From: Apostichopus japonicus
Taxonomy: Eukaryota; Echinodermata; Holothuroidea; Aspidochirotida; Stichopodidae
NCBI RefSeq assembly: GCF_037975245.1
Contig: NC_092572.1
Location: 11,481,769-11,545,768 of the forward strand
Reading direction: 5' to 3'
Length of the DNA: 64,000 nt
In this document: positions 23,959 through 34,569 of the stretch, piece after piece
Numbering within the stretch: position 1 is the stretch's first letter
Layout of the letters: each line of letters starts with the position of its first letter
The notes under the pieces: model-generated
What the model was told of the DNA's origin: nothing
Database searches by the model: none
What the model saw: the letters and a program-made list of their open reading frames with translations, nothing else
Program-made: the position numbers and the translations under genes

Positions 23959-24335
23959 GTATGTATAAGCCATTACATAATAATTTAGCCATGCAGTTTT
24001 ATCATAGTTCAAAAGAGCTTTAAATCAACTAAGTGAGCAAAGGAAACTCTCCATCAAGTGATAAGTTTAGTGAAATCAATATGGTTCAACATGTACGTGT
24101 GTTTCTTAGAACAGTATCAGTTAACTTATTGCCTGTACCACAGTGTTTAATAACCCCTTAGTAATTTGTTTTGATTACCTGGATGAATTCATTGGTATAT
24201 TCTTGTCAAAATCAAGTGTTCATTAGGCTTTGCACATAATGATTTAGCCATGCATGTTTAAACACAAGTCTAAAAATGAACTTTCAATCTACTAAATGAA
24301 CAAAGAATAGATAACTCTCCATTAAGAGATTAGTT

Positions 24336-25064
24336 TATCTACAATATTATAAAACTTACTGGTTTATATATTTACGAGTGACCCACTTACCTGTCTCCCC
24401 ACAACCTATGCACCACAGTCTACCGTGTCTAGAATGCCCTGGTAATCTTTTAACAAGTGGGGAACGAAGTAAATCTAGAATTAGTATGTATTAAAATCAT
24501 CACATAATGATTCTAGCTTATCATTTTGCGGGGTATGTTAGCTGATGAAGGCATTTGAGTATCAACATCTTGAAACGGAACAACAAATGGTTAATGTACA
24601 CTGATAGACATTTCCTGTTTTAGGTGATAGTGCTGTGCACTTGCTGTTTACACATGTACCGTTTAGGGACAACACTTCCATCTCCCCAACAATTGCAACA
24701 AAATGACTTTTTTACACCTAGATATCCTCCCCAAAAAACAATTGGGAATTAACTGTTACGACATTTTGTTCCCTATGAAGACACCATAGAAACTTGTGAC
24801 ATTACTGCAGGGCAGCTAAATGTGTGTAATTTTGTTGATGTATTTTGAATGATCACTGTTCATTACCATTATTTTGTTGACTCCTTATGTTGTCACATTA
24901 GTATTGTATATGCCAGCAAGACTCCTATTAAATGAGGGGCTTAAAAATCCCTCTGCTTTATCTAGTGTAAGTTGGTGGTACAAATAAATCTGTATCAAAT
25001 GATGCAGCACCATATTGTTTGTAAGCTAAACATTTCAGCTTCATATCTACTATTATACTTTCAG
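24336..25064 (+). other. Intron before the recombinase exon
   Basis: No exon recognised. The pyrimidine tract and TTTCAG acceptor just before 25065 set the start of the large exon. The in-frame ATG at 24972 is intronic by this reading. Confidence 0.5.
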
Positions 25065-26937
25065 ATTATTCTGAAGCCTGAAGTAATGGCAGCTATTGAA
25101 CAGATGATGGAGCAAGGGGGTATTGTGGAAAACAGTGATGATGACGATACCGCAACCAATAATCGCTTCGATAACTTGAATAACTTGAAGAGTGAAAGCA
25201 AAGGAATTTACATCAGCACTTACCAGAAAAAGAAAAAAAGAACTTACAACAAACAAAACGCCTGTGTCTTCTGTGGTTGTCTTGTGCAAGTTCTTATTGG
25301 TAGACACCTATTAGCAGTACACAAAGATGAGCCTGATGTTGCTGCAATACATGTCCTAAATGATCAAGCAGAGAGGAAAAGAAGGCTTGACCTCCTTCGC
25401 AACAGAGGCAACTTCCTTCACAATCAACAAGTAATTGATGCTGGTGTTGGGCAAATCATCTTAATGAGGCGGCCTCACACATTCCATGATCTGGATTATG
25501 AAGACTATGGACCATGCCCTCTGTGCCTTGGATATGTGCTTTTAAAAGACATCTGGAGGCACACTCACTACCGTTGCATTGCAAGGGACAGTGGTCAAGC
25601 ACAAGGTGGGAGTGGAAAAGGGGAATTACAAATTCAGTCACAAATCCTTGCAAACAACAAAAAGATGTCCGGTGCAAGCGAGGAACTGAAGAGGCATGTA
25701 TTAGCAAAGATGCGGAGTAGCAACATATCCAGAATTGCAAAAAGTGATGGTGCCATATTAGAATTGGGTAATGTTTGGTTAAAGAAAGTTGGAGGACAAA
25801 GGAAATCGATTGTCTCAAGTAAGATGTTATCATCATCAAGGATGGTGGATGAACTTCGCAAGCTTTGTCCAAATGAGGGTGAATTTATTAGTGATTTTCT
25901 GAAGCCAAAATGTTTTGATGCCATACTGGAAGCTGCCAACAACCTTGGTGGACAGGATATTACAGAAACAGGTAATTCCTCATACGAAAAGCCTTCAACA
26001 GTACTCAAGCTGGGCCATGATATGAAAAAACTTGCCACCATCAAGATGTGCAGGGCACTGAGAACAGGTGATCAAAACTTGGAGAAGGAGGCTAAAGACT
26101 ACCTATTCTTGCATGAGAAAGAGTGGGGTGTAAAGATGTCTTGCACAGCACTGACGACACTGAGAGAAAGAAAGTTTAACAAAGGTCAAAATCTCCCCCA
26201 GACTTCAGATCTAGTGAAGCTTACAGAGCATGTGTCACAACAGTTGAAGCTGGCCATGGAAGAAATTGTAGAGAACGTGTCCAATCAAATCTATAAGAGG
26301 CTGCAAAAGTTGTGTCTGGTGCGGTTGCTTCTTTTCAATAAGCGTCGACCAGGTGAGTTGTCACAACTAACCATAAAAGCGTACAAAGAGCGACCAAACT
26401 GGGCAGATGCTGGAATTCAGGAAGTGAAGGACAGCTTTACCTCACTTGAGCAAAAGCTTTTGACTGCCATGGACTTGGTGTATATTCGGGGGAAACGGGG
26501 AACCCCAGTCCCAGTTATCATTCCAGAAGATTGCCAGCAGGTTTTCCAACAGCTAATCAAACTGCGAAGCAAAGTATCAATCGCCCATGAGAACTCATTT
26601 TTATTTGCTGCCATGGGAACATCATTGTCATTTATTCGTGCAAACGACTGTTTATCAGAAATTGTCAAGGACGTTGATCTGGCTGAGCCTGAGAAGATCA
26701 AATCTACCAACATGCGAAAGTACTTGGCAACTGTCTCCCAAGTACTCGCTTTGAAGAAAAATGAACTTGACTGGTTAGCGAGACATCTCGGACATGATGT
26801 CCAAGTTCATCGTCAGTACTACAGGCTCCATGAATCTGCCTTAGAACTAACCAAAGTCGCAAAGCTGCTTATGCTCACTGAGAAGGGAAAGGTGGGCAGA
26901 TGGACTGGAAAGAGTTTAACTGAGCTTACTCTAGAAG
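25065..26937 (+). CDS. SET-recombinase gene, zinc finger and Crypton-like tyrosine recombinase exon
   Basis: A 1,873-base exon, phase 0 in and phase 1 out (donor GTAAAC at 26938). It encodes about 624 residues starting IILKPEVMAAIEQ, with an acidic run (ENSDDDD). Two zinc-finger-like motifs follow: C-x2-C-x10-H-x4-H at about 25262-25323 and C-x2-C-x11-H-x-H-x2-C near 25512-25575. The C-terminal part has tyrosine recombinase hallmarks: RRPGEL with the box I Arg at 26346, TNMRKYLAT with Arg at 26715 and Thr where His of HxxR is usual, HLGHD at 26784, and HRQYYRL with the likely nucleophile Tyr at 26820. This fits Crypton-type recombinases and proteins derived from them. Strand cleavage and rejoining is the ancestral activity; a domesticated DNA-binding role is equally possible. 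Confidence 0.8.
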
Positions 26938-27375
26938 GTAAACATGCCTTAATATTCAAATGCTTTGTCTTTTTGACATTAACTGTAGAAGTGTTAGTAC
27001 ATTTCACAATGTTGGTACTTGATAGCAGTTAAGTCTTAAAAGCTAAATGTCTACAAATTTGCAGCTAATGTAAATTATGGAGGGGGGGGGGGTTATATTA
27101 AAGACTCTGAGATACTTTTCTATTTTCTCATGTTTGCTCCAAGTGTTGGAAAACCTCACCAAACACTGAAGTATAAACCAGAAAATAATGTTATTAAATA
27201 CCTACTGCAGTATTGGTCAAAGTTCGATACAAAACTATGTTTCACTCAGCCTTCTTTTATGTTGTCAGGAGTGCTTGTTTACACTCTGTAGAATTAAGTT
27301 ACAAAACTTTCAGCAATTCTCTTAAACAAGTCAGCTTTCATAGCAGAATTAATTGATAACCCATTCATCTTGCAG

Positions 27376-27438
27376 ATTTTCCAGAGGAACAATTGCTTGA
27401 CCTTGAAGATAATGAAGATGAGGAGACAATATGCAATG
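27376..27438 (+). CDS. SET-recombinase gene, acidic 21-codon exon
   Basis: Acceptor CATCTTGCAG, donor GTATAA at 27439, phase 1 to phase 1. It encodes DFPEEQLLDLEDNEDEETIC N, a strongly acidic linker after the recombinase domain. Being symmetric, it could be skipped without shifting the frame. Confidence 0.6.
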
Positions 27439-27973
27439 GTATAAATTTTCCTACTATTACATATTCAAATCATGTTGCTAATGCCTGATTCAGATATAAT
27501 TTGTTTGTTCGCAATGCAATACTTTCATAATTCTACTGTAGTATACAAGATTGACACCCAAGAATGAATTTAGGTGCCAACCCTTCAATCCTGTGAGAGG
27601 TATTATTTTTCACATTGAGGTTCTCAATAAAATGAGCTATTAATGATCATAGCATAAAATTAAGTACATGAAAAGAAAAAAAAATGTAGCTGATATGAGG
27701 TGGTCATGTGCAGACAACATTTAGTGCTATTGGTGGAATAACAATTTCTCATGAATTGAATTGATGATGGGACACATGAATTCAGTTCACATTTTAAGAC
27801 AAAGTGTACCTAAGTCATCAGCCACACTGCACACATATCATGTGCTGGCACGTTTTTCCTGTGACAGCCTTCCTTGACTTTACAGCATGCAAAGCCTACA
27901 ATTAAAAATAATTAAGAATAAATAATTAAGCATTAATGGCAAGAAACCTTTGCAATTTTCACATTTACTGTAG

Positions 27974-28051
27974 GTGAAGTTGATGAAGAAAATAGAAGTA
28001 AGCCAAGTTCTTCCAAGAGAGTAGCTGATGAAGACATCAGTGCTTCTTCAT
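27974..28051 (+). CDS. SET-recombinase gene, 26-codon linker exon
   Basis: Acceptor TTTACTGTAG, donor GTAAGT, phase 1 to phase 1. It encodes GEVDEENRSKPSSSKRVADE then DISASS, a polar linker with a small basic patch. Confidence 0.6.
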
Positions 28052-28957
28052 GTAAGTGTAATATTCATATCACTGGTTAGCATACTTTTAACTGGCTTGT
28101 CACAACACTGGGGCTCAACAGAAAGTGAAAGACAGAAACACTTAGAGCTACAAAAAGAGGGATGTCTTTGTGTTTAGGCATATTGTTTATGGATAGGAAC
28201 AACAGAAGGGTCATGATGACAAATGATCAGGAATGTTTTATTGCCTTTGATTGCATGGCTGCTGAAGACTTTGGCAAAGCAAAAGGTGTAGCCACTAACA
28301 TATTATAAAATCCAATTAAGGAACAAAAGAATGGACTTTCTCAAAACGTGTAGCAGACTTGTGAACTGCTAGCAATAATCACCATATCAGTAACTATTCA
28401 GAGAGCAGCGCAGAATAGTACCCTTGGATTATCAATTCTTTCTGATACTGGCATATCAAATTATATTGCAGTGGCAGGCTAATAAATTGTTTTTATATTA
28501 ATTGTTACTATTTGGCAGATCCAGCAAATGCTAATTACTAAAAGGAAATAAGGAATGCTCATATTTCTAAACATAAGTGCATGATACTTATACACTATTA
28601 TCATGCACAGTACTTGCATGTTTTATCCAAAGACTTGTCTATTTAATCCTACATAATATGTACTTTGTTTACACTGGCTTGTTACTTCTAACATTTAACT
28701 TTAATAGTCTTTTGTACTACACAAACTGGTCATATTCATTCAAATTTGCACCCAATGGAACTTCAAATGTAATGAGGTGCAGTGCCTTCCTTCTGTGTCA
28801 GTCCTGTTTGTCACAGTTATTGCAAATGTCAGTTCAAAGTTCAAGTGGTGACTTGTACAACTTATGTCCACAGACTGATCCTTAATAGAACTTAAGAATT
28901 CTTGGTGTGTAAAACATATTGTGCATTGAATTTCTATCTGTTTCTAATCCTAAACAG
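28052..28957 (+). other. Last intron of the gene model
   Basis: AT-rich. No repeat or exon seen. The open frame at 28577-28885 has no recognisable features. Confidence 0.45.
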
Positions 28958-29199
28958 ATCCCTGCAAGAAAGCTAAAGGTAAAACGTCCAAGACTTTGTG
29001 GACAAAACAGGAGAACCAGGCTGTGTGGAAACACCTTGGAACTTACATACGGGCCTCAGAAGTGCCTGGGAAGGATGCTTGTGAAGAGTGCATCAGATTA
29101 GCGGAAGGGAACTTACAAAATAGATCATGGAGGCAAATTAAATTTAAATGCTACAACATTATCAACAAAGTGAAAAAGCAAACACAAAATGAAACATAA
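28958..29199 (+). CDS. SET-recombinase gene, last exon with Trp-rich C-terminal module
   Basis: Acceptor TCCTAAACAG. It enters in phase 1 and ends with TAA at 29197. It encodes YPCKKAKGKTSKTLWTKQEN, then AVWKHLGTYIRASEVPGKDA, CEECIRLAEGNL, and RSWRQIKFKCYNIINKVKK. The pattern WT..E..AV..HL...I....PGK..C..C....L..RSW..IK..V.N matches, from memory, the tail of uncharacterised fish and invertebrate proteins that carry the same recombinase. It resembles a short Myb/SANT-like helical module with a Cys pair. No clear AATAAA follows closely, so the 3' UTR end is not set. Confidence 0.72.
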
Positions 29200-29214
29200 A
29201 TCTTACTTCTAAAC

Positions 29215-29600
29215 ACGATATCTCAAGAAGGGAAGCTAGGATCAATCTCATATTTAATTAGTAGGTGTATCACATTGAGTAGAAGAAGCCTATTGTTTGT
29301 AGAGGTCCAGGTCATTTGAGGGGTCAAATTGTGAAAACTTTGTAAACACATTATCTCAAGTAGGAAAGCTTGTATTAATCTTGTATTTCGTGTGAAGGAG
29401 TACCACATTAAGTAGAGGAAGTGAATGTTTATATGGAGGTTATTTTGGGTCAAAATGTGCAAACTTTGTATGCACGATACCTCAAGAAGGGAAGCTTGGA
29501 CCAATCTCATATCTAGTATACAGTTGCGACACATTCATTATAAGCATATTTGTTTTTATGGAGGTCAATAGTCATTTGGAGTCACCAGAGGCCAAATTGT
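29215..29600. repeat. Tandem ~130-bp repeat, three units
   Basis: Units begin with TATCTCAAGAAGGGAAGC-like sequence at about 29217, 29350 and 29476. Each carries CACATT-AGTAGAAGAAG, then a GAGGTCA-TCATTTGAGGTCA-type segment, then TGTGAAAACTTTGTA. The same family appears at 29940-30190 in diverged form. Confidence 0.65.
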
Positions 29601-30940
29601 AGGGGTACTCAAAAACCGTGGGGGGGGGGGGTGGGAAGGGATCGCACCCATTATTCCTCCCTGGCCACATCTGCTACTGTGTTACTTAATTGGGTACACT
29701 GTATAACCATACAGTGCCTAGAGTATACTAGTGGAGCCCTAATGTAACAGGAGCCACCCTATCTTCGTTTTTTTTTTTCAAAATGTAATATTTTTATTTG
29801 TTTTCCTTAGGATGTAATGTCTATGTAAGTATTTTTGTAATCACTTCTTTGGTGAATTTTGCGTTTTGGCGAGTAGATGCTTAGTAATGATTGCCAAATA
29901 GCGAGTACATTTAAAAACATTTGTCGAGGCCTGAAAACCTTCAAAACATTATTTCTTATGGTAGAAATCACAGATACTTTTTATAGGCTACACGGTATAT
30001 TGATTTTCCATATTGAGTACAAGAATCCTGATGCTTGTGAGGTCAAATCTCATTTGAGGTCAACAGAGGTCAAACTCTGAAAAGCCTTTTACATGATATC
30101 TAACAATTGGAATGATTATATTTCACATACTTGGTGTGTGGATGTATCACATTAAGTACAAGACCCCTATTGTTTTGGTGGAGGTGTGTATTGCCACGTA
30201 CAGTGGAATGAACTGTGTTTACCATGCCATAGTGTATTTGTAAATCAACAAAGTGGTTCGGGCCATTATATTGTAACAGCTATTTCTGGTTCACAAGCAG
30301 AAGTCTAGTGCAATGAAGCCAGCAAAACCTCATTGTGTTTCTTATTCTGCTTGGATATGGACCTGCATATTCTGATTTTGAAACCTACTGAAACTTACTG
30401 AAAGTTATCCAGTGTACTAACACAAGCAAATGTCATGTACACTGTAGTGGAAAGACAGCTTATTAATTTGATTAGCCCTTTCAGTACGCCTACTGTAAGT
30501 TGCATAATATGCCAATTTCATGCAAGATATGCTCACCAAACAATGCCAAAATATGTTTAGGCACTCCAAATTAAATTATCTCAATACAGACCATATTAGT
30601 TGGCACTGAGACCTCTTTAGTGTATAAACTGTAACTCTTAAATTTACTTGTATGTGAATGAAAGTGTGTACATGTCCTTAAACGTGTTTCTTACAATAGG
30701 GGAATCAACTTGCAAACCATCTGTTATGTTGTTTGCAAATATCAGTGACTACCCACAAATGTATCAATAGAAAGTTCTTCATATAGTCAGCGCAGTCTGA
30801 TTTGTGACCACAAGTGTCACATCCCCAGTTCACATTTTTCCAGCATTACACATTTCTGTTAGACTTACCAATATATGATAATGCATCTAAACTTGGATTG
30901 CTTGAGTTCAACAGAGTTAGTATCACTTTGAACTATACAG
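29601..30940. other. Non-coding, with a diverged copy of the ~130-bp repeat
   Basis: A poly-G run near 29622-29632 and a T-run near 29768 break an otherwise plain region. 29940-30190 is related to the preceding tandem repeat (CACATTAAGTACAAGA.CC, GAGGTCAACAGAGGTCAAA). No gene seen. Confidence 0.4.
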
Positions 30941-30942
30941 TT

Positions 30943-31607
30943 CTAAGATTTTCAAACTTAACAAGCTGTTATTTTCAGTTTGCCTTTTTGTACCTTTCAA
31001 ACTTGTCAGTGAGAAAGATCACATGAATGTTCTGTGATTTTATGACTGAATTCTGAAATAAGCTGATGGTTACAAAATGTTAGATATTTTTTTAAATTTG
31101 ATATATAAAATGTAGTGATTTACATTGTAACAGTCTTCAATGAAATATTTTGTATTACATAAAAACCTTGATATTCAATGGGTACAAAATAATTGTATTT
31201 GGGTAAAATTTTGCATTATTTGAAAACATTTTATTGTAACAAATTAGACTAATAAAGTACTATTGTTTATTGTACTAAGAATTTCAAAGTTAACAAGCTG
31301 TCATTTCCGGTTTGCCTTTTTGTACCTTTCAAACTTGTCAGTGAGAAAGATCATATGAATGTTCCTTGATTTCATGACTGAATTCTGAAATAAGCTGATG
31401 GTTACAAAATGTTAGATATTTTTTTAAATTTGAAATATAAAGTGTAGTGATTTACATTGTAACAGTCTTCAATGAAATATTTTGTATTACATAAAAACCT
31501 TGATATTCAATGGGTACAAAATAATTGTATTTGGGTAACATTTTGCATTATTTGAAAACATTTCTTTTGTAACAAATTAGACTGATAAAGTACTATTGTT
31601 TATTGAA
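30943..31607. repeat. Tandem duplication, 332-bp unit
   Basis: The sequence from about 30943 recurs 332 bases later with a few differences, for example GTTTGCCTTTTTGTACC at 30978 and 31310. AT-rich and non-coding. It could be part of a long 3' UTR but nothing shows this. Confidence 0.75.
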
Positions 31608-32379
31608 GCTATTGTAAATATGAATTACTGAATAGAATTTTTGCTCTGTGAATGAATTTTAATACTGTTATGAATTGACAATTATTAACTTTTAAAAAGT
31701 AACCTTATTGGAATTATGTCCTCTATGAATCACGCATTGGATTTATCCATATATGATTTGCTGCTCTTTAAAGTCATCATCATAGCTACTTATAAACTGT
31801 ATCTACAGCATTTGTACATTTCATTGCAACAGGTGTTTTGTGTGTTATTAGAATTGGGATATACTTGGTATATTTTCTGCTTTAAGCTTCTGTATACATA
31901 GGTCAACATCTGTTGTCCAGTGTATGTTCATAATGTGTTTGGTATTGCTGAATTCTTCCCATGGTTAAATATCTCTTTTCTCCCCTGTGTATCTTCATGT
32001 CACCATTATAATTCATGCTTACAGAATCCAATCATGGAGTACTGTAATACACAACATATTTCATAACATGTAGGTTATGTTTGGTTCAAGAAAATAACTT
32101 CAGACTGGCTAAAAATTTGTTACATTGTTTGGTTCTTACTTCGAATGAAATTAAATCAGCCACTTCTCAAAAATACCATTAAACCAGAATCCAGACTGCT
32201 AAATCACTTACGTAAACATGTTAGTTCAGACAAGTGAAGTACTTCTGGCCTAGTTAAGGACATCAAAACCCGCACTTGCATCATGATTGCATTTGCAGAA
32301 ACTGATACACTACAGAATAGAGCATTATGAAATTGTTGAATTGATTGTATCATTTTAAAGATATTAAATACTATGAAAT
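31608..32379. other. AT-rich non-coding
   Basis: No gene, RNA or repeat recognised. Confidence 0.4.
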
Positions 32380-32912
32380 GCAGTTCAAACTCAAATATGT
32401 GATAAGCTTGTTTTACATAGAGGTGTTTGCAAATCAAAATGTATTCACATAATCAAAGTTGAACTTGTTACCATTACTGTTAATGGCTAAACTTACTGCC
32501 AACCAGAGTTGTTTCATTCTGTACAGCCAATTTCATTGTAATTAAATGTCACCAATTTGGAAAAATAAATTAGAATTGTGTTGATTTATATAAAATATTG
32601 TTCCTTATAAAATGTTCTTCCTTGAAGTTATTTCCTGATCATTTGAGATTCAAACTGAAATATGTGATAAGCTTGTTTTACATAGAGGTATTTGCAAATC
32701 AAAATGTATTCACATAATCAAAGTTGAACTTGTTACCATTACTGTTAATGGCTAAACTTACTGCCAACCAGAGTTGTTTCATTCTGTACAGCCAATTTCA
32801 TTGTAATTAAATGTCACCAATTTGGAAAAATAAATTAGAATTGTGTTGATTTATATAAAATATTGTTCCTTATAAAATGTTTTTCCTTGAAGTTATTTCC
32901 TGATCATTTGAG
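32380..32912. repeat. Tandem duplication, 265-bp unit
   Basis: The words TATGTGATAAGCTTGTTTTA and TTTCCTGATCATTTGAGATTC recur 265 bases apart (GATAAGC at 32401 and 32666). The two copies are nearly identical, so the duplication is young. Confidence 0.78.
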
Positions 32913-33670
32913 ATTCACAGAATAAATTGGGAAAGAAACATCATGAAAGCAATATTTGTGTATACTTGAGTTTGGTACCAAATGAAATGCATTCAAATTT
33001 TTATTGTAAGGAACTTTCAATAAAGTACTGTAGGTACAATCCTTGAAGTAGCTTTCAAAACAAAATCATGTTATCATACATAAGGATATTTAGATGAAAA
33101 GAATTGTTAGATCTGTAATGAAAATCAGGCATGACTAAAATATATTGGGGACACATCCATAACTGTTTCAATTAGTTGATTGACCTCCGTCTTCTTAGGC
33201 TGTATATCACCAAAGCTGCTAGGGCTACGGCATGGCTCAGAGTGGTGGCCTGTTAGTTGATCTCTCATGTATATTTTTTAATTAAATATGTACCTTTCTC
33301 CTGGCCCTGGGTATATTTGTATGTTCTCTAGACTGGTATGAAAATACTGGAATGCAAGGTCAAATACCAAACAGTGAAAGAGCTTAAGAAAGACAAACCA
33401 ACTAACAGGCCCAGACAAGGGTATTAGAAGTGTTGGAAAACTAGCACAATCTGATATGGTCACTTATGAACCTCCTTTTGATATGGCTCTCATGACCTAG
33501 CAGGAGTCAAAAAAGTTCATATTCAGTGTTGCTGTGTCCTGGCAAAAAATTTGGTAAATGAATTGATTGTTTCAAATGTTAAACTCAAACAAAGAATTGT
33601 CAGCCACAAACGAGAACAAACAGTTAAAATTCATATTGGTGAAGTATTACACTTCCAAGTAAGCTCACCA
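32913..33670. other. Non-coding
   Basis: No feature identified beyond AT-rich sequence. Confidence 0.35.
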
Positions 33671-33674
33671 AACG

Positions 33675-34025
33675 TGTCTCCATAAGGAAAGCTAAATTGA
33701 GGGCACTGTTCAATAACAATGGATTTAGAAATTTTCCAGCTGATACACAGATACACACTGATACACTCAAAGTCTCCATTAGGTTTGCCTACTGGAGACA
33801 TTTTTTCAAATGCTTGTAACTAATGTCATTTCCAATATTTTAGCATCCCATAGGACTCAAAATGGTAAAGTACATCAAATATACATATTAATTACCTAAA
33901 TATGCAAATTTCTTGTAAAACTGGCTTGATTATCGTCACTTTCCCTGTGGAGACGGCCAAAATGACTCCACAGGGAAATGTGTCTCCACAAGGCTATGTT
34001 AGGACACCTAACCGTCTCCATAAGG
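33675..34025. repeat. Cluster of GTCTCCATAAGG-type motifs with a hairpin
   Basis: The motif TGTCTCCATAAGG or close forms occurs at 33675, 33771 (ATTAGG), 33981 (ACAAGG) and 34013. Inverted forms are at 33790 and 33943. A perfect 13-base inverted repeat (TTTCCCTGTGGAG at 33940-33952, CTCCACAGGGAAA at 33966-33978) makes a hairpin with a 13-base loop. The same motif pair sits in every unit of the exon array. Confidence 0.5.
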
Positions 34026-34033
34026 TAGCTGTT

Positions 34034-34113
34034 GTGAGAACACACACACACACACACACACACACACGCCAACCTGACTGCATAGGTTCCTTTTGCTAAA
34101 GCAAGGAACCAAA
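34034..34113. repeat. TGACCT repeat family, right end only
   Basis: A (CA)n run followed by CGCCAACCTGACTGCATAGG and TTCCTTTTGCTAAAGCAAGGAACC. This right end is shared with the copy at 45886-47570. Confidence 0.65.
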
Positions 34114-34569
34114 AATTAAGTAGGGCATCCCTAATTAAGATGCTAATCGAGACGAAAATCATTAATTCCGTCCATAACGCTACCTGATGTCATTAATCTC
34201 CTGGCAATTTTAATGTTCACTTCAGTGAAAAAATTTGCATGTAATCTTCTGAAGGTAATCAATGCCATTAAGCATGAAGTGAAAAATTACCAGATTTTTG
34301 CATATATAGATAAACTGGGGTTCAATGAAACATCTGTGTTATGGATGGAATTAGGAAAGCGTTATGGACGGAATGTGAATGTTATGGATTGAAACTACTA
34401 TCTTTGGAAAAACTATGCAGAATGTTTTTTAATAAGTTAAATCAAAGTCATCAAATGTGAATGAATGTCATTTAGGATGGAAAACCCTTTTTTACATGTA
34501 CATTACAGTATTTTTCTAGGCTTTCAGGTGATGTTTTCCCTAAATTAAAAAAAAAAGAAACAAAGAAAT

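Larger units (their letters stand above)
14418..24335 (+). repeat. Intragenic tandem array, 851-859-bp units, 12 exon copies
   Basis: Twelve near-identical units, each with one 60-bp exon and about 800 bp of intron. Exon starts are 14476, 15334, 16192, 17048, 17906, 18763, 19622, 20475, 21331, 22190, 23041 and 23899, so spacings run 858, 858, 856, 858, 857, 859, 853, 856, 859, 851, 858. Introns are as similar as exons, pointing to recent amplification or conversion. Shared private variants show a higher-order event: units 5-7 (from 17906) and 8-10 (from 20475) are near copies about 2,568 bp apart. High identity ends near 24062, and a decayed unit remnant continues to about 24335. Each unit also holds an inverted pair, TTGTCTCCACAAGG and CCTATGGAGACAA. 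Confidence 0.92.
8988..29199 (+). other. Gene model: SET domain / repeat / Crypton-like recombinase chimera
   Basis: About 20 kb gene assembled from exons at 8988-9108, 10691-10853, 11982-12177, 13105-13182, twelve 60-bp exons from 14476 to 23958, 25065-26937, 27376-27438, 27974-28051 and 28958-29199. Every junction has AG/GT boundaries and the reading phases match throughout. From the ATG at 9010 the total is a multiple of three only if two bases in the first exon are ignored, giving about 1,170 residues. The order is a KMT5A-like SET domain, an acidic repeat region, two zinc fingers, a tyrosine recombinase fold and a C-terminal WT...W module. From memory, fish and invertebrate genomes hold uncharacterised proteins with the same recombinase and tail. 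The introns argue for a host gene rather than a free transposon. A transcript has not been checked. Confidence 0.75.

Noticed and set aside
14418-24335. CRISPR-like array
   Set aside because: Units are about 857 bp, spacers are not unique, and each unit is an exon plus intron in an animal gene.
24972-25064. Extending the recombinase exon to the upstream in-frame ATG
   Set aside because: A pyrimidine tract and TTTCAG at 25064 in phase with the preceding exon mark an acceptor; the upstream residues look intronic.
29622-29632. Poly-G runs here and near 12935, 27081 and 44786 as G-quadruplex regulators
   Set aside because: They are single homopolymer tracts without spaced G-runs, common in this DNA; nothing supports a function.
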